From positions 1-18,079 of the forward strand of contig JANPDA010000009.1 of the NCBI GenBank assembly GCA_031431235.1: 18,079 nt of DNA. The letters are read 5' to 3'. Below, piece by piece: positions 1-6,668 of the stretch. The notes under the pieces are model-generated. The model saw only the letters and a program-made list of their open reading frames with translations. It searched no databases and was not told where the DNA came from. The stretch comes from JANNSW01 sp031431235. Its GTDB lineage: Bacteria; Pseudomonadota; Alphaproteobacteria; Rhizobiales; Hyphomicrobiaceae. Every line of letters starts with the position of its first letter. Positions within the stretch are counted from its first letter, which is position 1. A program made the translations under genes and the position numbers.

Positions 1-83
1 TGGTTCCCTTCCCGTCTCGTGCCGGCCCACTATAGGGGGAGAATGCGGCGGCTGCAAAACCTCAACACGGCGGGGCGGACGCT

Positions 84-908
84 GTGATGTCGGGCTTGCT
101 CAAGAGCGCGACGCTCGGCAACGGTCTTTCGCTGACCGAGACCTATTCGCTCGACTACGAGCTCTCGCGGCTCGAGGTGAAGAACGGGGCAACGCCGGTC
201 ATCGACCTCTCCTATGCGCGGGGTGATGCGCTCAACCTGACCGGCATCACCGACAACGTGACGGCGGGGGACAGCCAGACGTTCGGCTATACGCCGGCCA
301 ACCGCCTCGGGAGCGCGGCGTCGAGCGGGACCTACGGCAATTTCACTTGGACCTATGATGGCGTCGGCAACCGGCTGATGCAGAACCGCACGGGGCCGGT
401 GAACGAGAACCAGGTCTGCACGTTCCCGGCGACATCGAACCGGTTGCAGCAGATCATGGTCGGCGTGGCGACGGCGCGGTCCTTCACCTATGACGGCGCG
501 GGCAACATCCTCAACGACACCCGCTCGGGCATCCTCTACGCCACCACCTACAACCACGCCGACCGCCTGAAGACCGTCACGCTCTCCGGCAATTTGCGCG
601 CGACCTACATCTACAATGCGCTGAACCAGATGGCGGTGCGCACGCTCACCAACATGACGCCGTCGGGGACGACGCACTTCGTCTACGACCGCGCTGGCAA
701 CCTGATCGCCGAGACGAACGGGGCTGGGGTGGCGCTCAGGGAGTGCATCTGGCTGCCCGGCGGCCAGATCGCGCCCAGCATGGTCGCGCGGGCGGGCGTC
801 GACCCTCCCGTGGTCCCCGCCTACAAACCCCGCTTCCCCCGCAACCCCGCCCAGTACGCCAGCCGCTTCCTGACCTCGCGCTCGAAGCCGCGGTCGGGGG
901 GATCGTAG
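84..908 (+). pseudogene. RHS/YD-repeat protein remnant, truncated at both ends
   Basis: The reading frame encodes the inner part of an RHS/YD-repeat protein. Successive YD-type units are visible (YDGVGNRL, YDGAGNIL, YNHADRLKTVT, FVYDRAGNLIAE), followed by the ECIWLPGGQIAP segment that in this family precedes the core-terminal region. Full RHS proteins exceed 1000 residues and carry a long N-terminal region and a C-terminal toxin or tip domain; neither is present. Upstream, the frame is closed by TAG at 33-35 and only GTG/ATG codons at 84-89 could start it. Downstream, RHS similarity fades near position 800-810. The last 88 bases, from 821, simply read the antisense strand of rarA to a chance stop at 908. 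I therefore read it as a decayed fragment with a recombination junction next to the rarA stop codon. Whether any of it is translated is unknown. Confidence 0.7.
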
Positions 909-2131
909 AAGGTGCGCCGCTCCAGCTCGTCGGGGAAATAATCCTGGCCAGAGAAGGCGTCGGGCGCATCGTGGTCGTAGGCGTAGCCCTCGCCATAGCC
1001 TTCCGCCTTCATGAGTTTCGTCGGCGCGTTCAGGATGTGCTTGGGGGGCGAGAGCGAGCCGAATTCCTTGGCCGCCCGCATCGCCGCCTTGTAGGCCACG
1101 TAGTTCGCGTTCGATTTCGGTGCGGTCGCGAGATAGAGGCAGGCCTGGCTCAGCGCCAGCTCGCCCTCGGGGCTGCCGAGAAAATCGTACGTGTCCTTGG
1201 CCGCGATCGTGATGACGAGGGCCTGTGGGTCGGCGAGGCCGATATCCTCGACCGCCATCCGGACGAGCCGGCGCGCGAGGAAGAGTGGATCCTCGCCCCC
1301 CGCCAGCATCCGCGCCAGCCAATAGAGCGCCGCATCGGGATCGGAGCCGCGCACCGATTTGTGCAACGCCGAGATCAGGTTGTAGTGGCCGTCGCGGCCC
1401 TTGTCGTAGAGTGGCGCGCGCCGCTGCACCAGCTTGACGAGAGCTTCGCGGTTGAGCGCCGGCGCTCCCTCGTCGAGCGCGGCCAGGATATCCTCGGTGA
1501 GGTTCAAGAGCGCCCGTCCGTCGCCGTCCGCCATGGCGATCAGGGCCACGCGGGCGTCCGCTTCGAGGGGAAGCGCCCGGGCCTCCATCTGCTCGGCGCG
1601 CCTGGCGAGCCCTTCGAGCGCGTCCTCCTCGAGCCGTTTGAACACCAGCACCTGGGCGCGGGAGAGCACGGCGGCGTTGAGCTCGAAACTCGGGTTCTCG
1701 GTCGTGGCGCCCACGAGCGTGATGGTGCCGTCCTCCATATGGGGGAGGAAGCTGTCCTGTTGCGAGCGGTTGAAACGATGGATCTCGTCGATGAAGAGGA
1801 GCGTGCCCTTGCCGGTCTCGCGGCGCGCCTTTGCCCGCTCGAACGCCTTGCGCAGGTCCTGGACGCCTGAGAAGATCGCCGAGAGCTGCTCGAGCTCGAG
1901 CTTGGTCGCGTTGGCAAGGAGCCGCGCAACCGTGGTCTTGCCCGATCCCGGCGGTCCCCAGAAGATGACGCTCGCGAGCCGTCCCGAGCGCACCATGCGG
2001 GTGAGCACGCCGTCGGGCCCGACCAGGTGGTCCTGCCCCACGACCTCGGCGAGCGTCTTCGGCCGCAGCCGGTCGGCGAGCGGCCGCGGCGCCCCGTCAT
2101 CCATGCCGGCGGCTTCGAACAGCGTGGTCAT
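821..2131 (-). CDS. rarA: Replication-associated recombination protein A (RarA/MgsA), AAA+ ATPase
   Basis: This 436-aa protein has the normal full length of RarA, a cytoplasmic homotetrameric AAA+ ATPase related to clamp-loader subunits that acts on stalled replication forks and single-strand gaps. Visible motifs are Walker A GPPGSGKT (residues 59-66), Walker B LLFIDEIH (111-118), sensor-1 GATTENPS (141-148) and a candidate arginine finger in LSRAQ (about 158). The C-terminal half contains the family's YNLISALHKSVRGSDPDAALYWLARML segment in pieces (helical lid and tetramerisation region). The ATG at 2131 gives the family N-terminus, with PLADRLRPKTL following about 17 residues in. No clear Shine-Dalgarno lies before it, and an alternative ATG sits nine codons downstream. 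The gene is divergent from the 2190 gene with 58 bp between them. Its stop at 821-823 lies just past the point where the RHS remnant loses similarity, so its 3' end borders a rearrangement junction, but the protein looks complete. Confidence 0.95.
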   Translation of the reverse strand: MTTLFEAAGMDDGAPRPLADRLRPKTLAEVVGQDHLVGPDGVLTRMVRSGRLASVIFWGPPGSGKTTVARLLANATKLELEQLSAIFSGVQDLRKAFERAKARRETGKGTLLFIDEIHRFNRSQQDSFLPHMEDGTITLVGATTENPSFELNAAVLSRAQVLVFKRLEEDALEGLARRAEQMEARALPLEADARVALIAMADGDGRALLNLTEDILAALDEGAPALNREALVKLVQRRAPLYDKGRDGHYNLISALHKSVRGSDPDAALYWLARMLAGGEDPLFLARRLVRMAVEDIGLADPQALVITIAAKDTYDFLGSPEGELALSQACLYLATAPKSNANYVAYKAAMRAAKEFGSLSPPKHILNAPTKLMKAEGYGEGYAYDHDAPDAFSGQDYFPDELERRTFYDPPDRGFEREVRKRLAYWAGLRGKRGL

Positions 2132-2189
2132 GGGGGTAAATTAGGGGGGATTGTTGCGGTTGGCTATGGTTGCGGGTAGCGTTCCTCCC

Positions 2190-2405
2190 ATGACCGAGCC
2201 AAACGACCGCGCATCCCGCTTCCCGATCTCGCGCCATGACGATCTGGACGAGATGAAAGCGGACGAGTACCGCTATTGGCAGCAGCAGCCGAGCCACGTC
2301 CGCTTGAAGGCGACGTCAGACATGGCGCGCGAAGCCTACCGCCTCGAGGAGGCGCCCGCCCATGTTCGACGACTTCAAAGAACTCTTGTCCGCATTGAAC
2401 GCTAG
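2190..2405 (+). CDS. Hypothetical 71-aa protein upstream of a nucleotidyltransferase
   Basis: This is a small, charged, probably cytoplasmic protein with no signal peptide or membrane segment. Its middle is rich in Asp, Glu, Arg and Tyr (DDLDEMKADEYRYWQQQ), followed by a likely helix (ATSDMAREAYRLEEAPAHV). I do not recognise a named domain. The ATG at 2190 is preferred over the in-frame TTG at 2151 because the intervening residues look like non-coding translation. No strong ribosome-binding site is visible. The last 44 bases overlap the nucleotidyltransferase gene, so the two are almost certainly co-transcribed and translationally linked. Two-gene cassettes of a small protein plus an MNT/AbiEii-like nucleotidyltransferase include toxin-antitoxin systems, so an antitoxin or partner role is conceivable, but nothing in this sequence proves it. 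Confidence 0.65.
   Translation: MTEPNDRASRFPISRHDDLDEMKADEYRYWQQQPSHVRLKATSDMAREAYRLEEAPAHVRRLQRTLVRIER
2346..2352 (+). promoter_or_regulatory. Shine-Dalgarno for the nucleotidyltransferase
   Basis: GAGGAGG lies nine bases before the ATG at 2362, inside the coding region of the preceding 71-aa gene. It fixes the start of the nucleotidyltransferase and shows that the 44-bp overlap is genuine. Confidence 0.7.
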
Positions 2406-2868
2406 CAAGGTCAAGTACCTCGTCGTCGGCGGCTATGCCGTCTCCTACCATGCGCAGCCTCGCAACACTAAAGACTTGGATATTTTCGTTCTGCCCACGT
2501 CTAAGAATGGAGCAGCCCTGATCGAGGCATTGCAGCAATTTGGCGCGCCGCTCGCAGGCATGACCGCCGCGGACTTCATCGAGAAAGGAAAGTTTTTCCG
2601 GATGGGCCGCCCGCCGATGGCGATCGACATCCTACCCGAGATCAGTGGCGTCGACTTCAACTCGGCGTGGAAGCGGCGCGTTGGCGTAACCATCGACGAA
2701 GCGACCGGTATGAAGGCTCATTTCATTTCGAGCGACGACTTGATTGCTGCCAAACTCGCCGCTGGCCGACCACAAGACTTGGCCGATGTGGATGCGATCC
2801 GCAAGGCCGGCTCCACGAGAAAGCCTGTTGGGCAAGCGCCGAAACGCCGCGGACCCAAGGAGAAGTAG
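2362..2868 (+). CDS. MNT/AbiEii-like nucleotidyltransferase family protein
   Basis: This 168-aa cytoplasmic protein has the minimal Pol-beta nucleotidyltransferase fold signature. The GG motif is VVGGYAV (residues 21-27), followed by KDLDIFV (37-43) with two metal-binding aspartates (D38, D40), and a third carboxylate is probably D89 in MAIDILPEI. A C-terminal ISSDDLIAAKLAAGRPQDLADV motif (quoted here in part) is typical of the stand-alone DUF6036/AbiEii-like branch. The catalytic residues appear intact. Members transfer a nucleoside monophosphate to RNA, protein or small molecules, and several serve as toxins or antitoxins; the substrate here cannot be read. The tail from about residue 150 is basic (KPVGQAPKRRGPKEK) and could bind nucleic acid. 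Codons ending in A or T are more frequent than in the flanking genes, which suggests horizontal acquisition with the 71-aa partner. It ends 67 bp before the converging ligase-acyltransferase gene. Confidence 0.85.
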   Translation: MFDDFKELLSALNASKVKYLVVGGYAVSYHAQPRNTKDLDIFVLPTSKNGAALIEALQQFGAPLAGMTAADFIEKGKFFRMGRPPMAIDILPEISGVDFNSAWKRRVGVTIDEATGMKAHFISSDDLIAAKLAAGRPQDLADVDAIRKAGSTRKPVGQAPKRRGPKEK

Positions 2869-2935
2869 CCTGCTGCGCCCAGGCAATGCCGTCGTCTTGC
2901 CCGATCACCGCGTCCGGGGTTTCGGGCGCAGCCGT

Positions 2936-5488
2936 TCAGCCAGCGGCCGACGCACGCCCTGGTTTGGATATCGAACCCAAGCGCCAGCCGGCCGCGAATT
3001 GGAACGCCCGGTGGAACAGCTCGGCGGCGATGAGCGAGGCCCCCAGCGTGCCGGCAAAGACGAGCGCCTCGGAGGTCAGGTGCAGTTTCTCCACCACCGA
3101 CAGCACGATCACATGGGCGAGATAGATGAGCATCGAGTTCTTGCCGAAGAGAAGCGCAACCCAACTTGCCCAAGCCGGCAAGGGCACGCTGGCAATCCAG
3201 ATCAGCGCCGCGCAACCGCCGAGGAGGAACAGAAGCACACCGGCATCGGAGCGCCACAGCAGCGCGAAATCGACAAATGCCAGCAGCGAGACGAGCGCCT
3301 TCTGCTCCCTCGTGCGGGCATGGAAGATGCACCAGCCGATGGCGATCAGTTGCAGCGCGAACACGGGATGGCGGAGCTGAGCCTGCGGGATCAAGCCCGG
3401 CAAGTCGGGTAGCTGGCATAGACCAGCGAGCATCGCGACCAGCCCAGCACCCGCCAGTATCGGCTTCTGTGCGGCAAAGGTACGCACGCCGGGCCATGCG
3501 AACGGCAGGCAAACCAGCACGATCGCCTGCACATAGAGACAGACGAACCAATAGGGCGTGATCCCCCTGGGGTTGATGTCGCTGTCGAAATTGCCCGCGA
3601 GCAGGAACCATTCGGGATCGACCGGCTTCCAGACGAGGGAGGCGAGGGACAGGATCGCGAAGTAGCAGACGACGATCGGCACCAGCATTGTCGCCAGCAC
3701 CGCGCCGACTTTGCCTTCCAGCAGCCTTGCCCGCTGGAACCGCGCGAGCGAGAAACCGGAGAGCACCAGCAGCAGAGTGGCGCCGCCCGCGATCGGCAGC
3801 GAGGTCGCATGCAGCGCGATCACCGAGCTGAGCGCCAGCACCCGGCACAGCAGATCGGTCGAAACTTCCTGCAGGCGCGATCTCGGAGCGGGAGCGAGCG
3901 CCAGCAACTCGCGCAACGGCAAGCTCTCCCAGCCCGCCGGGACGGCGCCCAGGCGCTCTGTCAGCGACAGCTGCACGTCCAGATAGGCGAGGCTGTCGCC
4001 GCCGAGCTCGGCAAAACTCCGGTCGAAATCCACAGGGCCGCCTCTGAGCGCACTCCTGATCACCGCTTCGATATCGCCCAAAGGCAGCGGCTCGACCTCG
4101 GCCGCCGCGGTCGCCCGCACGGTCAACGCCCGGTAGTCGACCTTGCCCGAGGCGAGCAGGGGGACGGCGTCGAGGCGCTCGACGTGCAAGGACGCTTCGG
4201 TCAGGGCGTAGTGGCTCGCAATTTGCGCGCGAACCGTGGCCGGCTCGCCGGCACCTTGCAGGAAGATGCTCAGCCGTTGGTCGGTGCCGGCACAATAAGC
4301 CGCGATCCCTTGCCCGCGCAGCCATTGCTCGACCTCATCGAGGCTGACGCGCAGACCGAACAACTTAACGAAGCGGCTCGCCCGGCCCACGATCCTGTAG
4401 TGACCGCTCGCCAGGCGCTCGGCGATGTCGCCGGTGTGGAGTTGCGATGGCCCCTGGGGAGCGGCGAGCTCGGTCGCGCTCCTCGCATAGCCCATCATCA
4501 CGTTGGGGCCTTGATAGACGAGTTCGCCCGCGATGCCGGCTGCCACGATCGGTCGACCGAGCGCATCGATCAGATCGAAACGTCCACCCGGGACCGGCCT
4601 GCCAATGCTGCCCGCATAGGCCTCGATGTCGTCGGGAGGCAGATAGGCCATGCGCGGGGCGGCTTCCGTCTGGCCATACATGACGAAGAGCTTCCAACCG
4701 TCGCGCCGCCCCAACGCGGCGAAGCGGCGGATCGAGGCTTCCGCCAGCTTGCCACCGGCCTGCGTCACATACCCCAGCGAGGGAAGCCGCCGCTCTCTGA
4801 ATCCCGTGCTGTCGAGCAAATCGAACTGGAAGGGCACGAGCGCGAGCGATGTCGCCCGGTGGCGGACGAATGCAGCCCAGAATTCCTCATCCACCACTGA
4901 TCTGTCGGTCAGAACGAGCGCGGCACCGCGTAACAAATGTGTGTGGAGCACCGACATTCCGTAGGAATAATGGAATGACAGCGTCGTGATGGCGCGTTCG
5001 TCGCGATCGATGCCCAGATACTCGGCGATCGATTCCGCGTTGGTGGAGAGATTGCCGCGGGAGAGCCGCACGAGCTTGGGCGCGCCGGTGGTCCCCGACG
5101 TCGACAGCAGCACCGCCAGATCGGGGTGCATGGGTATGGGCGCGAGGTTGCCGGCTGTGCCGCCCCAGCCATCCCTGTTGCGCCGGAACACGTAGTTCGG
5201 TCGGTAGAGCGAGCGGATGCGGTCGTCGCTTGCGACCGCGCCGTCGGCGAGCAGGATGACGGGCCAGCCGGCGCGCAGTGCGCCCAGATATGCCACGATC
5301 GGGGCGACCTCGTTGGCCGTCTCGATCAGCACGAGCGGGCGCTCGAGGCCCGCTGGCAAGGTCACCCTGACCGAGTGTGCGAAACTATCGGCGCGGCGCG
5401 CCAGCTCGGCATAGCTGATCACCCCCCCGCTCGCCTCGATGAGAGCCGGGCACTGCCCGAACATGTCCAACGCCTGCCAGAATGCCAT
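2936..5488 (-). CDS. AMP ligase-carrier-acyltransferase-3 fusion protein
   Basis: This 850-aa single chain has three parts. Residues 1-460 form an ANL-superfamily adenylating domain: LLSTSGTTGAPK (127-138, P-loop), YGQTEAAPRM (271-280), GELVYQGPN (321-329), LHTGDIAERL (350-359), a hinge region at GRASRFVKLFGLR (368-380) and catalytic K449 in LLASGKVDYRAL. Residues about 470-530 form a carrier domain with the phosphopantetheine serine S499 in ELGGDSLAY. Residues about 540-835 are a multi-pass membrane domain of the AT3 family with its R-x10-H signature (R549, H560) and a late conserved histidine, H792 (MLIYLAH). The A4 region reads SFHYSYGMS, lacking the aspartate that holds the alpha-amino group in peptide-synthetase domains, so I infer a carboxylic, aryl or hydroxy acid substrate. 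The ATG at 5488 is chosen because the adenylation fold begins there; the in-frame extension to 5875 is antisense to the divergent acyltransferase. No condensation or thioesterase domain is present, so the AT3 part is the presumed off-loading step. Confidence 0.9.
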   Translation of the reverse strand: MAFWQALDMFGQCPALIEASGGVISYAELARRADSFAHSVRVTLPAGLERPLVLIETANEVAPIVAYLGALRAGWPVILLADGAVASDDRIRSLYRPNYVFRRNRDGWGGTAGNLAPIPMHPDLAVLLSTSGTTGAPKLVRLSRGNLSTNAESIAEYLGIDRDERAITTLSFHYSYGMSVLHTHLLRGAALVLTDRSVVDEEFWAAFVRHRATSLALVPFQFDLLDSTGFRERRLPSLGYVTQAGGKLAEASIRRFAALGRRDGWKLFVMYGQTEAAPRMAYLPPDDIEAYAGSIGRPVPGGRFDLIDALGRPIVAAGIAGELVYQGPNVMMGYARSATELAAPQGPSQLHTGDIAERLASGHYRIVGRASRFVKLFGLRVSLDEVEQWLRGQGIAAYCAGTDQRLSIFLQGAGEPATVRAQIASHYALTEASLHVERLDAVPLLASGKVDYRALTVRATAAAEVEPLPLGDIEAVIRSALRGGPVDFDRSFAELGGDSLAYLDVQLSLTERLGAVPAGWESLPLRELLALAPAPRSRLQEVSTDLLCRVLALSSVIALHATSLPIAGGATLLLVLSGFSLARFQRARLLEGKVGAVLATMLVPIVVCYFAILSLASLVWKPVDPEWFLLAGNFDSDINPRGITPYWFVCLYVQAIVLVCLPFAWPGVRTFAAQKPILAGAGLVAMLAGLCQLPDLPGLIPQAQLRHPVFALQLIAIGWCIFHARTREQKALVSLLAFVDFALLWRSDAGVLLFLLGGCAALIWIASVPLPAWASWVALLFGKNSMLIYLAHVIVLSVVEKLHLTSEALVFAGTLGASLIAAELFHRAFQFAAGWRLGSISKPGRASAAG

Positions 5489-5539
5489 GCGCTTGCCCCC
5501 GCACCGCGAATCGCTCAACGCTTGCATCATCGGCATTCC

Positions 5540-6637
5540 ATGGATGCAGCGCAGATGTTTTTTCTCCAACCGGGATTTTTCCGCCTCTTTCTGGCGCTGG
5601 CGGTGGTTGTGAGCCACCTCTCCAATCTCGAGATCGGCCGACCGGCGGTGTTTGCGTTCTTTGCACTCTCGGGCTTCTGGGTCATGCGGATGTATGACGA
5701 GAAGTACAGCGTCACAGCAAATGCAGGCGTGTTCTACCTGTCGCGGCTGCTGCGCATCTGGCTGCCTTTTGCTGTCGCCTATCTCGCCTTCGTCGTCATT
5801 CGCGCGGTCTGGTTCGATGCGTTCGAGCCCGGGCAGCTGCTCGGTCTCGGGCTGTTGGGGATCGCCTCCAGCCACAACGACGTATTGGGAGTCTCCTGGT
5901 CGCTCGACCTCGAGCTGCAGTTCTATCTGCTCGTTCCGCTGCTGTGGCTCGCGATATCGCGATTGCGGCAGACGCCTTGGCGAGCCGAAACGTCACTCGT
6001 CGTCTTGGCCATGCTGGCCGGCATTGCTGGCTGGGGCCTGCAGCTGCGCTACGACGTCTGGACGGTGCTCTCCTATCTGCCGTGCTTTGTCGCCGGCATC
6101 ATGATCTGGCTCACCGGCATTCAACCGACGCACCGCATGGCGCTGGGCTCGGTGGGACTATTCCTGGCGGTTGCTGGCTTGGTCTGGCTGCTGCCGGAGA
6201 GCCGCGGTTGGCTGCTGAAGGATGTCCCCACCGCAATTCACGAGGACTGGTTCGGGATGGCCTGGGTGGCGCTGCTGCTCCCGTTCATTGCCCTGAATGT
6301 CCGCCAGCCCAGCGGTTGGCTCGATCAGCATCTGGGCAATTACTCATATGCGATATACATCACGCATTGGCCGGTGGTCTGGATCACGCGGCAAGCTCTC
6401 GACGCCTCACCCAGCACCGAGCGCCTCACCGCGCTCGCTGCCGTCGGGGTCGTCTCGGTCCTGTTCTATATCGTGGTCGACCGCGGCGCCGAACGGCTCC
6501 GCCAGCGGATTGTCGCGGCTGCACTGCGGATACCGACCGGGCTCCGTGGCCCCAGGCTCACTCCCGTTGCTGCATCACCCGGCTTCCCGAATGACGCGCG
6601 CCGCCCGCCGCGTGGGGCCCGCATTCGACCGGGATGA
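5540..6637 (+). CDS. Acyltransferase-3 (OafA/YrhL-type) integral membrane protein
   Basis: This 365-aa polytopic inner-membrane protein (about ten hydrophobic segments) belongs to the AT3 family, which moves acyl groups from the cytoplasm onto polysaccharides, lipids or other acceptors at the periplasmic face. Family marks are R-x10-H (R15, H26), RLLRIWLPF (69-77), VSWSLDLELQFYLLVP (118-133) and SYAIYITHWPV (269-279) with H276. No SGNH or other extracytoplasmic domain is attached. The ATG at 5540 lies 51 bp from the start of the divergent ligase-carrier-AT3 gene; ATG 5555 (MFFLQPG) is an equally plausible start. The frame upstream to 5126 is antisense to the ligase gene and is rejected. The last 30-odd residues after LRIPTG are Pro/Arg-rich and look like read-through of an intergenic repeat rather than protein fold. 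The divergent arrangement suggests joint regulation and a shared pathway with the fusion protein. Confidence 0.9.
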   Translation: MDAAQMFFLQPGFFRLFLALAVVVSHLSNLEIGRPAVFAFFALSGFWVMRMYDEKYSVTANAGVFYLSRLLRIWLPFAVAYLAFVVIRAVWFDAFEPGQLLGLGLLGIASSHNDVLGVSWSLDLELQFYLLVPLLWLAISRLRQTPWRAETSLVVLAMLAGIAGWGLQLRYDVWTVLSYLPCFVAGIMIWLTGIQPTHRMALGSVGLFLAVAGLVWLLPESRGWLLKDVPTAIHEDWFGMAWVALLLPFIALNVRQPSGWLDQHLGNYSYAIYITHWPVVWITRQALDASPSTERLTALAAVGVVSVLFYIVVDRGAERLRQRIVAAALRIPTGLRGPRLTPVAASPGFPNDARRPPRGARIRPG

Positions 6638-6668
6638 CGGGGGGTGGGGTGCAGAGAGCCGTCGCTTG

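Noticed and set aside
43..87. Short frame MRRLQNLNTAGRTL behind a GGGGGAGA site
   Set aside because: It is only 14 codons and ends at TGA 85-87. It could be a frameshifted piece of the RHS gene, but the evidence is too thin to call.
30..1322. 430-codon minus-strand frame across the RHS remnant and rarA 3' end
   Set aside because: It is an Arg-rich shadow of two better supported frames with no recognisable motif.
2718..4325. Long minus-strand frame of 535 codons overlapping the ligase-acyltransferase gene
   Set aside because: It is a shadow frame: Arg/Ala/Gly-rich with no domain motifs, while the overlapping frame carries all ANL, carrier and AT3 motifs.
5126..5539. N-terminal extension of the stand-alone AT3 by 138 residues
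   Set aside because: It is antisense to the ligase domain and lacks membrane character; the family N-terminus begins at 5540 or 5555.
5489..5875. N-terminal extension of the fusion protein by 129 residues
   Set aside because: The residues are low-complexity charged translation antisense to the start of the divergent AT3 gene, and the adenylation fold begins at ATG 5488.
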